A DNA stretch of 47,271 nt. Source: Candidatus Baldrarchaeota archaeon (GTDB lineage Archaea > Asgardarchaeota > Baldrarchaeia > Baldrarchaeales > DXJG01). The notes beneath the pieces are model-generated. The model was given only the letters and a program-made list of their open reading frames with translations. It was not told where the DNA came from and made no database searches. The position numbers and the translations under genes are program-made. Below, piece after piece: positions 1-8,596 of the stretch; positions within the stretch are counted from its first letter, which is position 1; each line of letters begins with the position of its first letter. The stretch lies in contig DXJG01000002.1 in the NCBI GenBank assembly GCA_019056805.1, positions 106,907 to 154,177 of the forward strand, read 5' to 3'.

Positions 1-661
1 GATGCTTCAAAGGCAACTCAACCATCTCTCTAATCCTCTGTATTTCCTCATGAAGCCCGCCGATATCTTCATAAGTAATTGCGGGCACGCCTTTGGGCAG
101 TTCTCTTACCTCTGGTATAACTTCAACTATGGTTTTTCTTTGAATTTGAACTATACCAGTAGGTTGAGTTGAAATAACTATAAATCTCATTTCACTAAGG
201 CTGAAGGGCACTGTACCAAAAAAACCGCCGAAGAAATCATCAAAAGGAGTATGCCTAACCGGGCTAGCGGTACTTATTATATCTCCTCTTTTAACTGGCC
301 TACCTAAAAGGTTTCTCTTAAGTATTTCTCCAGAAGTCATTATCCTAACTCCTTTATCAGCAGGAGCCAATATAACTCTTTTTGCCGGACTATATGCCGC
401 CTTTCTAACTTTAACGTATTCTCCTATGCTTGTCCCGGCATTTGCCCGAATCAAACCATCCATCCTTATGATTCTTCTTCCTCTATCTGTGGAATATCCC
501 CTTAGGGCCATAGCTCCTGTTGTTTTCTTTCCTTCTATTTCTACTATATCTCCAGATGATAAACCAAGTTGATCCATTACCTCCGGATCTATGCGGACAA
601 TTCCTCTTCCTACGTCGTTCTGCAGAGCCTCTGCGACTCTTAACTGTATTTCTATACCCAT
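1..661 (-). CDS. cdc48: CDC48/VAT-type AAA ATPase, N-terminal part (cut by window start)
   Basis: This is the start of a CDC48/p97/VAT unfoldase, a cytosolic AAA+ hexamer that unfolds proteins for degradation. About 220 residues are present, starting MGIEIQLRVAEAL. They cover the double-psi barrel (motifs DVGRGIVRIDPEVM and LGLSSGDIVEI), the second N-domain lobe (RVILAPADKG, RPVKRGDIIS) and the entry to the D1 ATPase (ITYEDIGGL). The Walker motifs lie beyond position 1. The ATG at 659-661 follows a GGAGG ribosome binding site at a normal distance. The stretch rich in Phe and Gly (TPFDDFFGGFFG) is an insertion in the second lobe. Nothing suggests damage; the truncation is only the window edge. 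Confidence 0.95.
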   Translation of the reverse strand, partial: MGIEIQLRVAEALQNDVGRGIVRIDPEVMDQLGLSSGDIVEIEGKKTTGAMALRGYSTDRGRRIIRMDGLIRANAGTSIGEYVKVRKAAYSPAKRVILAPADKGVRIMTSGEILKRNLLGRPVKRGDIISTASPVRHTPFDDFFGGFFGTVPFSLSEMRFIVISTQPTGIVQIQRKTIVEVIPEVRELPKGVPAITYEDIGGLHEEIQRIREMVELPLKH

Positions 662-1212
662 TTAATGTATCCTCCAATTTTAGATAATCTAGAGAGAGTT
701 ATTATATGTTTTGATCTTTCGATTATAGATATTTTTCATGTGCTTTTCTTGACTTAAGGATTTACATTTTCTTAATATTTTTATTCTTTTTCTTTCTTTA
801 TGATTTTCGGCTAATTTTTGTTATCGTTAAGAATGTTCTCATGAAAACTTCATTGTCTAATTTTATGTTACACCCCATTGAGAATAAAAAGAAAGGCACT
901 ATAAAAATACCGCAATCTATGTACTTTAGTTGTAATGCAAAAATTCCAAATATAAGGACGGTAAAAGGCATCAGCAAATAAAGGTTTAGCACAAGAAATC
1001 ATGCATATTTTAACAATACCACCAAAGAAATTATTAGTAATGTGAATTTTTTACACGGCTCAGCCGTCGCAGGCTCACCCCTAGCCAGTTCGGCTTGGGT
1101 TAGCGATCCTACATCATCGCCAAAATATAATTAAGTTATATCACACTAATTAAAGTTTGACGCGTAAAGATAACTATTCGTAATTATGCGGCAACGAGCT
1201 GGGGAGTACAAT
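662..1212. other. 551-bp intergenic region
   Basis: This gap lies between divergently transcribed cdc48 and the winged-helix gene. It holds the cdc48 ribosome binding site (GGAGGAT just above 661), a T-rich tract near 740-800, and the GC-rich structured element at 1057-1121. A minus-strand reading frame at 798-992 encodes a hydrophobic 64-residue peptide, but it starts with GTG and has no ribosome binding site, so I do not call it a gene. Confidence 0.5.
1057..1121 (-). ncRNA. candidate structured small RNA (C/D-box-like)
   Basis: This is a GC-rich island of about 65 bases in otherwise very AT-rich intergenic DNA. Read on the minus strand it starts GGC, then a C-box-like ATGATGT (1111-1117, one mismatch to RUGAUGA), and ends with a D box CUGA (1060-1063) followed by GCC, which can pair with the initial GGC. 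An internal hairpin (CCAAGCC/GGCTAGG around a GAACT loop) and a 5-bp hairpin (ACGGC/GCCGT) are also visible. C-prime and D-prime boxes are weak, so a plain structured RNA or a terminator-like element remains possible. Confidence 0.35.
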
Positions 1213-1644
1213 ATGTCTGAAATTAAAAATAAAATTTTAAGAATGTTAAGTGAACCATGTACGGTTACAGAACTTGCAAAAAAGGCCGGAATAAGTACCA
1301 AGAACGCTGCAAAACTACTAAAAGAACTTATTAATGAACGAAAAGATATTTTGAACAAGAAAATTGGTCGATCCACTATTTTTTGGCTTTCTTTGCCCAC
1401 TATACCCGAAGAAATAAAGACTTTAAAAGAAAAGATAAGAAAACTAGAAGAGGAAAATAAAAAGCTTAAAGAAAAACTACTAAAACCTGATGAAATCGAT
1501 AAATTATGGTTAAAACTCGAAAAGTGGAAAAATTATGCTTTTAAACTTGCCGATTTTATAGCTTTTCAAAAAGGAACAACAGTTAATGAGATTTTAAAAG
1601 AAACCGGAGCACCTCTGGAAGAAGAGGATAATTTCGACTTCTAA
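1213..1644 (+). CDS. winged-helix plus coiled-coil protein with Swi5-like C-terminus
   Basis: The protein has 143 residues. The start at ATG 1213 is chosen because GGGGAG lies 6 bases upstream; an earlier in-frame ATG at 1186 has no such site. Residues ~1-60 look like a winged helix-turn-helix (CTVTELAKKAGISTKNAAKLLKEL). Residues ~65-90 are a charged coiled coil (LKEKIRKLEEENKKLKEKL). The last ~45 residues (LEKWKNYAFKLADFIAFQKG, then TTVNEILKETGAP) resemble the conserved end of eukaryotic Swi5, the Rad51-mediator subunit, where the pattern is LLHEYN-x-x-K-D, then a helix, then RG-x-T-x-x-E-x-x-x-E-F-G. Seen: the domain order. Inferred: a DNA-binding or recombination-accessory role. The Swi5 likeness is by eye and needs a profile search. 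Confidence 0.6.
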   Translation: MSEIKNKILRMLSEPCTVTELAKKAGISTKNAAKLLKELINERKDILNKKIGRSTIFWLSLPTIPEEIKTLKEKIRKLEEENKKLKEKLLKPDEIDKLWLKLEKWKNYAFKLADFIAFQKGTTVNEILKETGAPLEEEDNFDF

Positions 1645-1724
1645 TGTTACTTTACAAATTTCAACGGTTGGTTTATTTATACAATAATGGCTCTTATTGT
1701 CATGAGAGTAAGGTGTGAATATGA

Positions 1725-2294
1725 ATGCACATTATAATATGTCCAAATTGCGGAGCTCAAATCAAAAAGGAAACTTCATCCTGCCCATTCTGCGGCGTAA
1801 AGATTAGTGAAATTACGACTGAAGAAGAATCGAGTCATAATTATAACGTAGAAGAAAGCGAAAAAACTACACTAAATAATACAGTTCAAGATACGATTCC
1901 AAAAAATTTAGATAAGAAAGTTCCTGAGGAGAAACCTTCAACAATTAGAGATATTCTTTTTAGCTTCGTAAAGAACAATAAACATATTAAGGCTTGTATA
2001 CTGGCAAAACACAGTGGCAGCGTTGTAGACTTCGTATCTGACAGCAATATTACCGCTGAGAAACTAGGTACCGCTAGTTATGCTTTAATATTAGTTGGTT
2101 CCAAAGTTCTTCAAAAAATAAGTAATGATGTTTTCAATTATTTAATTTTATCAGGAGAAAATGACGTTATCGTGTTAAAAGGGTTAAATTCTAATCTTCT
2201 TTTAACTGTGCACGCAGAAAAAGAAGTAAACATAGGATTAATATTGCTTGGACTAGAACAGTTGGCTAAAAAGTTATTAAACTTCATCAGATAA
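1725..2294 (+). CDS. zinc-ribbon plus roadblock/LC7-like domain protein
   Basis: The protein has 189 residues. An N-terminal zinc ribbon (CPNCGAQIKKETSSCPFCG, residues ~6-24) is followed by an acidic, Ser/Thr/Asn-rich linker to ~70, and then a C-terminal alpha/beta domain (IKACILAKHSGSVVDFVSD, KISNDVFNYLILSGENDVIV, NLLLTVHAEK, INIGLILLGL-like end). The C-terminal part fits the roadblock/MglB/LC7 fold, which in other systems binds and regulates small GTPases. The GGTG-containing site at 1711-1716 precedes the ATG at 1725, and a TATA-like sequence (GTTTATTTATAC) lies near 1670. No GTPase gene is adjacent, so the partner is unknown. Confidence 0.6.
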   Translation: MHIIICPNCGAQIKKETSSCPFCGVKISEITTEEESSHNYNVEESEKTTLNNTVQDTIPKNLDKKVPEEKPSTIRDILFSFVKNNKHIKACILAKHSGSVVDFVSDSNITAEKLGTASYALILVGSKVLQKISNDVFNYLILSGENDVIVLKGLNSNLLLTVHAEKEVNIGLILLGLEQLAKKLLNFIR

Positions 2295-2593
2295 ATGTTT
2301 CATTTTTAAACGAGAAATATTACGTAAATATTTTTCAAGTTCTTATCACCGACCGTATTTGCATAAAATTAGATTTATAAGTTAATTTCGTATATTTTCC
2401 TACATTATTACTAGTTGATAACAATACTTAGGTTCTAGCGTATTCAACACGAGAAAGACAAATCTGTCCGCTATAATTATGTAAACATCTTTACCAAAAG
2501 GGTGACCAGAAATCTTTTAGCCTACATGAGAATTATATCTCTTAAAAAGAGTAGGACTATTAATTGAAGTGTTTTCCCTTTGGAGGAAACGAT

Positions 2594-2824
2594 ATGGAAG
2601 TATCTGGAGAAGCCCTAGAAATACTTAGAGCTCTAAAGAAACGACCACTAACTAAACGAAGAATAAGATACATGTTCCCCGGTTCAGATCCCATATTAGA
2701 ACGATTGAAAAGAATAGGGGCAATAAAGGAAATTACGATTGGTGGGATGTTCAGCAGCGAAATCATAAAAATAAAAATAACAAGAATAGGCATATCTCTT
2801 CTCAAAAAATATGGATTTAGCTAA
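2594..2824 (+). CDS. small winged-helix DNA-binding protein
   Basis: The protein has 76 residues. ATG 2594 is preferred over the upstream in-frame ATG at 2564 because GGAGG (2582-2586) sits 7 bases before it. The sequence (EALEILRALKKRPLTKRRI, PGSDPILERLKRIGAIKEI, SSEIIKIKITRIGISLLKK) has the helix-helix-helix-wing pattern of small archaeal winged-helix proteins that replace an ArsR- or MarR-like domain. There is no other domain. It is preceded by 269 bases with no gene (2295-2563). Target and ligand are unknown. Confidence 0.6.
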   Translation: MEVSGEALEILRALKKRPLTKRRIRYMFPGSDPILERLKRIGAIKEITIGGMFSSEIIKIKITRIGISLLKKYGFS

Positions 2825-2977
2825 CTTTAAGTTCAACATCGAATCGAGTCATATTATTAGCCCTATAATTTTAATAAATCCATAAAGTTATATGTTAAAT
2901 GTTAGGAAGATATTCAGATTTAAAATTGCTAAATAAAGACCATTAAAACATGTTGCTACCTATTGGAGGCATTAAGT

Positions 2978-3751
2978 TTGGGAAAAGTGGAAAACTATCT
3001 AAAAAACAAGATATCAACTTATGGTGCGATACATTTAAGCCTTATCGATCCCTTTGAACAGCGACCTGAAGACGCCACAAAAATAGCGTATGCTGCATAT
3101 GAAGGAGGAACTGATGCTATTCTTGTCGGCGGATCAGTTGGAGCTCAAGGAGAAATACTCGACCTAACGGTTAAAATGATAAAGGAAGCAGTAGATCTAC
3201 CAGTGATACTATTTCCAGGAAATGTTGGAACAATATCCCAATATGCCGATGCAATATATTTTATGACCATGATGAATTCTAGAGATCCATATTTCATCAT
3301 GAAAGCACAAATTTTAGGCTCATTACTAGTTAAACGATTCAACCTAGAACCAATCCCTGTAGCATACATAATACTAGAGCCTGGTGGCGCTGCGGGTTGG
3401 GTTGGAGATGCAAACCTCGTACCCAGAGACGATCCAGAAATAGCTATGGCATGTGCATTAGCTGGCGAATATCTTGGCGCTCATTTCATAATCACAGATT
3501 CAGGATCAGGCGCTCCAACACCCGCTCCACCTTCGTTGATTAAAGCTGTGAAGTCAATACTATCAATACCATACATATACGCTGGTGGTGTCAGAACAGC
3601 AGAACAGGCCGAGCAAATAGTTCTTGCGGGAGCAGATGGAATTCAGGTTGGAACAGCAATAGAACACATAGAAGATGTTGAAAAGATAAGGGAAAAAGTA
3701 GAAAAAATGGTAAAAGCGATGCGAAAAGCAGGTAGAGAGAAGATAAAATAA
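2978..3751 (+). CDS. geranylgeranylglyceryl phosphate synthase
   Basis: This enzyme (PcrB/GGGPS family) joins geranylgeranyl diphosphate to sn-glycerol-1-phosphate, the first committed step of archaeal ether-lipid synthesis. The 257-residue TIM barrel shows LSLIDPFEQRPEDATKIA, the phosphate-binding GGSVG, ILFPGNVGTISQYADAIYFM, YIILEPGGAAGWVGDAN, and the C-terminal YIYAGGVRT and GIQVGTAIE loops. The order and length fit the group II archaeal enzymes. The start is TTG 2978: GGAGG at 2965-2969 gives an 8-base spacing, whereas the earlier in-frame TTG at 2963 overlaps that site. The TPR gene follows 29 bases downstream and may be co-transcribed. Confidence 0.95.
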   Translation: MGKVENYLKNKISTYGAIHLSLIDPFEQRPEDATKIAYAAYEGGTDAILVGGSVGAQGEILDLTVKMIKEAVDLPVILFPGNVGTISQYADAIYFMTMMNSRDPYFIMKAQILGSLLVKRFNLEPIPVAYIILEPGGAAGWVGDANLVPRDDPEIAMACALAGEYLGAHFIITDSGSGAPTPAPPSLIKAVKSILSIPYIYAGGVRTAEQAEQIVLAGADGIQVGTAIEHIEDVEKIREKVEKMVKAMRKAGREKIK

Positions 3752-3780
3752 TTTCAAAACTGATTTGGAGGATAAATATT

Positions 3781-4179
3781 ATGAGTGAAGAAATAAAGAC
3801 TTTTTTACAAGAAGCTGAAAAATTACTTAAGGAAGGAGACTATGGAAGAGCCGCTTACCAAGAAATGTTAGCTGCTAAGGCAGCAGCAAAGACAGGAGAC
3901 TTTGAAAAAGCAGCTGAACTTTATGAAAAAGCCGGAGAACATTTCCTAAAAGATCGTGACTACGATTTTTCTTCCAAAAACCTTAGAAATTCCGCTAGGC
4001 TATTTATGAAAATCGGTAATTTTGAAAAAGCAAAGGATCTCTTTCTAAAGGCAGCTGAATACTTTAAATTATTAAGAGATGACAATAATTACAAACAATG
4101 TATCCTCGATGCTGCCAAGTGTTTCGAGAAATTGGGACAGGTAGAAGAAGCCAAGAAGCTAAGAAAAGAGTTTACTTAA
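3781..4179 (+). CDS. TPR-like helical repeat protein
   Basis: The protein has 132 residues and is almost all helical. About three tetratricopeptide-type repeats can be seen: AAKTGDFEKAAELYEKAGEHF, LFMKIGNFEKAKDLFLKAA-type, and CILDAAKCFEKLGQVEEAKK, each with the small/large residue spacing of TPR or SNAP helices. It is likely a protein-protein scaffold in the cytosol. GGAGG lies 9 bases before the ATG. It sits 29 bases behind GGGP synthase on the same strand and converges with the nucS gene, whose stop is one base away. No specific function can be named. Confidence 0.7.
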   Translation: MSEEIKTFLQEAEKLLKEGDYGRAAYQEMLAAKAAAKTGDFEKAAELYEKAGEHFLKDRDYDFSSKNLRNSARLFMKIGNFEKAKDLFLKAAEYFKLLRDDNNYKQCILDAAKCFEKLGQVEEAKKLRKEFT

Positions 4180-4180
4180 T

Positions 4181-4939
4181 TCAAAGGTACTCAGTAATCT
4201 TTCTCTCCTCAGTTTTTCTCAAGGATTCCATGCATGCTTTTATATTAATTTTTTTGAACTCTAAACCCAGAGATATCAACAATATATGAGCATCCTTTGT
4301 TATCGAAGGAGCAGCAAGTATTCCTCTTACCACTCTTCTACTTCTTTTTTTAATATCATTTACATATTTAGCTAACTGTGTTACAGCAGTTTTATCCGCC
4401 TTTTTTCTCTTCAATTCCACTATTACCAAATTATCGTTTTTATCGAGACCACAGATATCGATAAATCCTGGCTCCACTTCCTTTTCTATTGAAATAGGCT
4501 TAAATCCCTCCTCTAACATCTCAGGATTTGCTAAGATTGCTCTTCTTATATCCTCCTCCGTAGCATATAGCGCAAACTCTCCTGGATCTCTCAAATCAAG
4601 ACAAGCAACAAGTGTTATCTCAGAAAAAAATATTTTCATATATTCTTTATGTTTCTGATCAATGGCTTCTATTTTTAACCTATCCTCTTCAAGTTTTGCG
4701 TAAAATATGCACCCAGATCGCTGATAGTTAACTGGAGCATAACCCGTGGGTCTATGAACCAGTACTGCACCGTCCCTTTTTATTATTAAGATCCGGTCAC
4801 CTAAACTAAGAGTTGATCTCGCCCTCCCCTTATACTGAACTGTACATTTTCCTACCAAAATGAGGACTTTTTTCTGATTTAATGCGTCATGAACAACTGA
4901 TATAGCTTCTTTAAGGGTAGGAGTAGTTATTATCCTCAT
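4181..4939 (-). CDS. nucS: endonuclease NucS/EndoMS
   Basis: This is the archaeal mismatch-specific double-strand endonuclease, which cuts both strands near mismatches and also acts on branched DNA; it binds PCNA. The 252-residue protein has the N-terminal half-barrel dimerisation domain (to ~120) and a RecB-like C-terminal nuclease. The catalytic set is seen as D161 in GFIDICGL and E175-x-K177 in VIVELKRKK, very close to the D160/E174/K176 positions known for Pyrococcus NucS. A PCNA-binding motif is not obvious at the C-terminus (TEERKITEYL). The gene converges with the TPR gene. No mutS or mutL is in the window. Confidence 0.93.
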   Translation of the reverse strand: MRIITTPTLKEAISVVHDALNQKKVLILVGKCTVQYKGRARSTLSLGDRILIIKRDGAVLVHRPTGYAPVNYQRSGCIFYAKLEEDRLKIEAIDQKHKEYMKIFFSEITLVACLDLRDPGEFALYATEEDIRRAILANPEMLEEGFKPISIEKEVEPGFIDICGLDKNDNLVIVELKRKKADKTAVTQLAKYVNDIKKRSRRVVRGILAAPSITKDAHILLISLGLEFKKINIKACMESLRKTEERKITEYL

Positions 4940-5033
4940 TTCCCTCTTCCCAGCGATTAAATCCTATGAGGAAGTAACAGAGTTTACTTCATGAGAAAAT
5001 TTAAATTTTTGATGTTTAAATTTTTTGTAGGCA

Positions 5034-5105
5034 ATGAAGAGGGAGGTTTCGCTCGAGACAATCGATGAAGAAAAGGGGCCTTATTCTGAGCAAAATTCAA
5101 ACTAA
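5034..5105 (+). CDS. possible 23-codon small ORF
   Basis: In the 292-base gap between nucS and the fumarate-reductase operon, a more GC-rich patch contains ATG at 5034 and 23 codons (MKREVSLETIDEEKGPYSEQ and three more). AT-rich TATA-like stretches (ATTTAAATTTTTGATG) lie upstream, but the ribosome binding site is weak. It could be a small protein, a leftover of a longer gene, or chance. The same patch could be RNA. The rest of the gap (4940-5231) holds nothing else I can support. Confidence 0.2.
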   Translation: MKREVSLETIDEEKGPYSEQNSN

Positions 5106-5231
5106 TTTTCAATACCCATTTTCCACACTGATTTTAACAAACACCAAAATAAATTGAATAAAAAATATATCATATCTATAAATCGTCTTCCCGCGAATTC
5201 TTGCCATATATTGGGATATTGTTTGCTTGAA

Positions 5232-6854
5232 TTACTCGCCACGTGATAGCGACATTATTTCTTTGTATCGATCGCTTCCAAGAACTTTTATAGCGTCTTC
5301 TCCCATAACCGATACCAAAAGTAGCTCTGTTAAATCGATGTTTGTAACTGAATAGTTGTTGGTTCTTACTGCATCTTCAAAGTTAAAGTAACAGAATGGA
5401 CAAGTTTGAACTATTACCTTTGCACCTTTTGGTACGTCGTTTTCCACTCTATAAGCAGCAATATCTCTTGCAATATCTCTGTAGCCAGATCTTACACCGC
5501 CACCTGCTCCACAGCATCTTGAATTTTCCTTGTATCTTTCATTTAACATTTCTTTGAACTTTAACCCAATGGTTCTAATGATTTTTCTTGGTTCTTCAAA
5601 AACACCAACATGTCTTCCTAAGTGACATGGATCATGATATGTCGCTGAAATGTTCAATTTTGTAGTTAGTGTTAGTTTTCCTTCATCTATATGTTGTGCA
5701 AATAGTTCTGATGAGTGGTATATTGGTACCCCAAGATCAATGCCGAGTTTTTCTAGGTAATCTATTTTAAATGTTCTAAAACAACCAGCACAGGATGTCA
5801 CTATTGCATCAAAATCGTAGTTCTTCACTATATTCTTCATGTAGAGTGCAAATTCCTTAACTAATTCCATGTCACCGAGTCTAACAAACACGGAACCGCA
5901 ATCTCTTTCGTAAGGGCCTAAAACTGTAAAGTTTTCTCCTGCCAATTTTAAAAGTGTTGCAGTAGCTCTAGCAACTCTTTGTTCACGCCAACTCGCCATG
6001 CAGCCAACAAAATACAAGAGTTTTGCTCCTCTTTTCGCTACCGGTATATCAAGGTCTTTTGCCCAATCAGCCCTTGTATTATTATCCTCAGCAAGGGGGT
6101 TATAGAACCTTCTGACATTTTCCACAATTTTTCTATGCTCATTTCTGACCAGATTTCGCTTATTATAAGCAAGATATCTCATCTTTCCAACAGCTTTTTC
6201 AGGAATGTCTATTTCCTTGGGACAAATTTCTTTACAATTTGCACATTGTGTGCAAGCATATAGACCTTCGAGAAAAGCCGTTAGAAGATGGTCAAAAGCG
6301 TTACGTTTGTCGAAGGAAAGTTTTGCTAAATGAGTCATGACTATAGGACCACCATAGATGTCCCAAGCATTCTGAACCACTGGACACATCGCAACACAGC
6401 TCCAACATTCAATACACTCACGCATCGGCTTAATGTCTTCTATTTCGTATTGATAAATGATTTCAGGATGTTGAGAGACAGATTCACGGTGAAGATATGG
6501 TCTTATCTTTAATAGCTTCTTGTAGCCCTTTTCCACGTCTACCACTAGGTCTCTTATAACTGGAAATATTGGAAGTGGCTCTATTATCAGTTCTTTTGTT
6601 TCAGGATCTACCGATGTTTGACATGCTAAACCTGCTTTTCCATTTATCATAATCGAGCAACTTCCACATTGCCCAGCTCTGCATTCCCATCTGTATGCTA
6701 AACTTCCATCATAGTTATCATGTATATAGTTTAGAACGTCCAATACGCGCATTCCTTCTATGTAAGGTACTTCGTATTCTTCATAATGGGGTTCTGCGTC
6801 TTTTAATGGATTAAATCTAAACACCTTAACTTTTAGTTTTGTTTCCTTGTTCAT
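5232..6854 (-). CDS. tfrB: fumarate reductase/succinate dehydrogenase Fe-S subunit fused to CCG (HdrB-like) domain, TfrB type
   Basis: The 540-residue protein has two parts. The N-terminal half is an SdhB/FrdB-like ferredoxin: C58, C63, C66, C78 for the 2Fe-2S cluster (CRAGQCGSC), then C147/C150/C153/C157 and C201/C204/C207/C211 for two more clusters. The C-terminal half has two CCG modules of the HdrB type (TSCAGCFRT, YHDPCHLGRHVG, SRCCGAGGGVRSG, VQTCPFCYFNF). This fusion is the arrangement of thiol:fumarate reductase subunit B of Methanothermobacter, which takes electrons from CoM-SH and CoB-SH. Whether this organism uses those thiols is inference. ATG 6854 is chosen over 6860 because GGGG is then 8 bases upstream. 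It follows the flavoprotein gene by ~16 bases. Confidence 0.88.
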   Translation of the reverse strand: MNKETKLKVKVFRFNPLKDAEPHYEEYEVPYIEGMRVLDVLNYIHDNYDGSLAYRWECRAGQCGSCSIMINGKAGLACQTSVDPETKELIIEPLPIFPVIRDLVVDVEKGYKKLLKIRPYLHRESVSQHPEIIYQYEIEDIKPMRECIECWSCVAMCPVVQNAWDIYGGPIVMTHLAKLSFDKRNAFDHLLTAFLEGLYACTQCANCKEICPKEIDIPEKAVGKMRYLAYNKRNLVRNEHRKIVENVRRFYNPLAEDNNTRADWAKDLDIPVAKRGAKLLYFVGCMASWREQRVARATATLLKLAGENFTVLGPYERDCGSVFVRLGDMELVKEFALYMKNIVKNYDFDAIVTSCAGCFRTFKIDYLEKLGIDLGVPIYHSSELFAQHIDEGKLTLTTKLNISATYHDPCHLGRHVGVFEEPRKIIRTIGLKFKEMLNERYKENSRCCGAGGGVRSGYRDIARDIAAYRVENDVPKGAKVIVQTCPFCYFNFEDAVRTNNYSVTNIDLTELLLVSVMGEDAIKVLGSDRYKEIMSLSRGE

Positions 6855-6870
6855 TTTCATTACCCCACAA

Positions 6871-8574
6871 TTAAGGTGGATTTTGTATCGTTATTTTCAC
6901 TGGTTCAAACCTATATTTTAAAACACCATTTTCCAAACGCCATACTATGTGTTTTAGCCAGTTTTTATTATCTGTTTGCGGATAATCTGTTCTATAATGT
7001 GCTCCACGACTCTCCGTTCTAATTAGCGCACTTCTTACAAGCAGTTCTGATGTTCTTACAAGATTGATTGTTTCAAGGGCTTCTATAAGTTCTTTATTGT
7101 ACCTTAGTGTAGTTGTATCACATATACCTAGTTTAGGTAACTGTTCCTTTTTGACTCTCTCTATGAAAGTTAAAGCTTTGTTTAATTTTTCTTCATCTCT
7201 GAATATTCCTGCATTTTCCCACATAACTTCACTTAACTGTTCCCTAATCTTAACTGGTCTAATTTTATCATCTTTTTCCTTAGCTATCGAGAGTATCCTT
7301 TTTTGCTCTTCTTCCACTTGTTTAAAGTCTATAGGATGAAATGTTTCAGATTTTGCAAACTTAGCAGCGTACTCTCCAGCTCTTTTACCAAAAACTTGAG
7401 TATCTATCAGCGAGTTACCTCCAAGTCTATTAGCTCCATGAACACCCGCTGTCTCTTCTCCACCTGCAAAAAGTCCCTTAACACAAGTTTCCGTTGTTAC
7501 ATTCAATATTCTAACTCCACCCATATAGTAATGTGCTCCAGGTGAAACTTCCATAGGTTCTTTCGTTATATCTACACCAGCTAATAGAAACTGTTTATAC
7601 ATGGTCTTTAGCCTAGTCTTAACCAATTCTGGATCCAAATGAGTCACTGAAAGATAAACTCCTCCGTGTTCAGTTCCTCTACCTTCCATAATTTCAGTCC
7701 AGTTCGCCCTAGCAACGGCATCTCTTCCTGCAAGTTCCATCAATTTGGGATTATAACGTTTCATGAATCTTTCTCCCTTTGCATTAAGTAGTATTCCTCC
7801 TTCGCCTCTAACCGCTTCCGTTACAAGAATACCTCGACAAGATGGAGGCCAAACCATGGTAGTTGGGTGAAATTGAAACATTTCCATGTCCATTACTTCA
7901 GCTCCAGCATCTAGAGCTAGTATTTTTCCATCACCAGTTGCTGAAGCAGGGTTAGTTGTTACTTTGTACATCCGACCTGCGCCACCTGTTGAAAGTACTA
8001 TTGCCTTTGTCTTGAATACCAAAAAATCACCATTTTTCATATCGATTGCTATTGCTCCTATAACTCTTCCATTTGATGTAAGTAGTTTACTAACAAAAAT
8101 TTCTTCAAATACGTTGACACCTAGTTTTCTAGTTTCATCTACGAGAGTGGCTAATACCTCATGTCCAGTGTAATCACTCATATAACATGTTCTTCTATAT
8201 CTAGCTTTTCCGAACGGTCTTTGCGCAATCTTTCCATCTGGTAACCTATCAAAAACAGCACCAAACTCTTCTAGATCGAAAATTCTATCTGGAGCCTCTT
8301 TTACAAGTGTCTCCACTAGGTCTTGGTCATTCAGCCACGCTCCTCCTTCTACTGTGTCTAGGAAATGCCATTTCCAATTATCCTCTGGGTCAACATTTCC
8401 CAAGGCTGCATTTATTCCTCCCTCAGCCATAGTAGTATGTGCTTTACCTAAAAGTTCCTTACTAACTACTACCACATCTAGGTTATATCTCGCAGCTTCT
8501 ATCGCGGCTCTAAGCCCTGTTCCACCAGCTCCAATAATCAATACATCTGTTTCTATTAATTCAAATTTTTCCAA
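6871..8574 (-). CDS. tfrA: fumarate reductase/succinate dehydrogenase flavoprotein subunit
   Basis: This catalytic subunit carries the FAD that reduces fumarate or oxidises succinate. The 567-residue protein shows the Rossmann motif IIGAGGTGLRAA (residues ~13-24), the flavinylation site KAHTTMAEGGINAALG with His46 kept, the catalytic region HPTTMV...VTEAVRGEGGILLN, and the FAD-binding end HGANRLGGNSLIDTQVFGKR. The start is TTG 8574, about 8 bases after AGGTGG; no nearby ATG fits. No membrane-anchor gene (SdhC/SdhD) is in the operon, so the complex is probably soluble or peripherally bound. It lies between fumarase beta and the Fe-S subunit, all on the minus strand. Confidence 0.93.
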   Translation of the reverse strand: MEKFELIETDVLIIGAGGTGLRAAIEAARYNLDVVVVSKELLGKAHTTMAEGGINAALGNVDPEDNWKWHFLDTVEGGAWLNDQDLVETLVKEAPDRIFDLEEFGAVFDRLPDGKIAQRPFGKARYRRTCYMSDYTGHEVLATLVDETRKLGVNVFEEIFVSKLLTSNGRVIGAIAIDMKNGDFLVFKTKAIVLSTGGAGRMYKVTTNPASATGDGKILALDAGAEVMDMEMFQFHPTTMVWPPSCRGILVTEAVRGEGGILLNAKGERFMKRYNPKLMELAGRDAVARANWTEIMEGRGTEHGGVYLSVTHLDPELVKTRLKTMYKQFLLAGVDITKEPMEVSPGAHYYMGGVRILNVTTETCVKGLFAGGEETAGVHGANRLGGNSLIDTQVFGKRAGEYAAKFAKSETFHPIDFKQVEEEQKRILSIAKEKDDKIRPVKIREQLSEVMWENAGIFRDEEKLNKALTFIERVKKEQLPKLGICDTTTLRYNKELIEALETINLVRTSELLVRSALIRTESRGAHYRTDYPQTDNKNWLKHIVWRLENGVLKYRFEPVKITIQNPP

Positions 8575-8596
8575 GCTTACCCCACCTAGTTTTAAA

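Noticed and set aside
798..992. 64-residue hydrophobic minus-strand reading frame
   Set aside because: It starts with GTG, has no ribosome site, and lies in T-rich DNA where hydrophobic frames arise by chance.
5040..5095. possible C/D-box RNA in the nucS-tfrB gap
   Set aside because: There is one CUGA but no acceptable C box, and the closing stem is only two base pairs.
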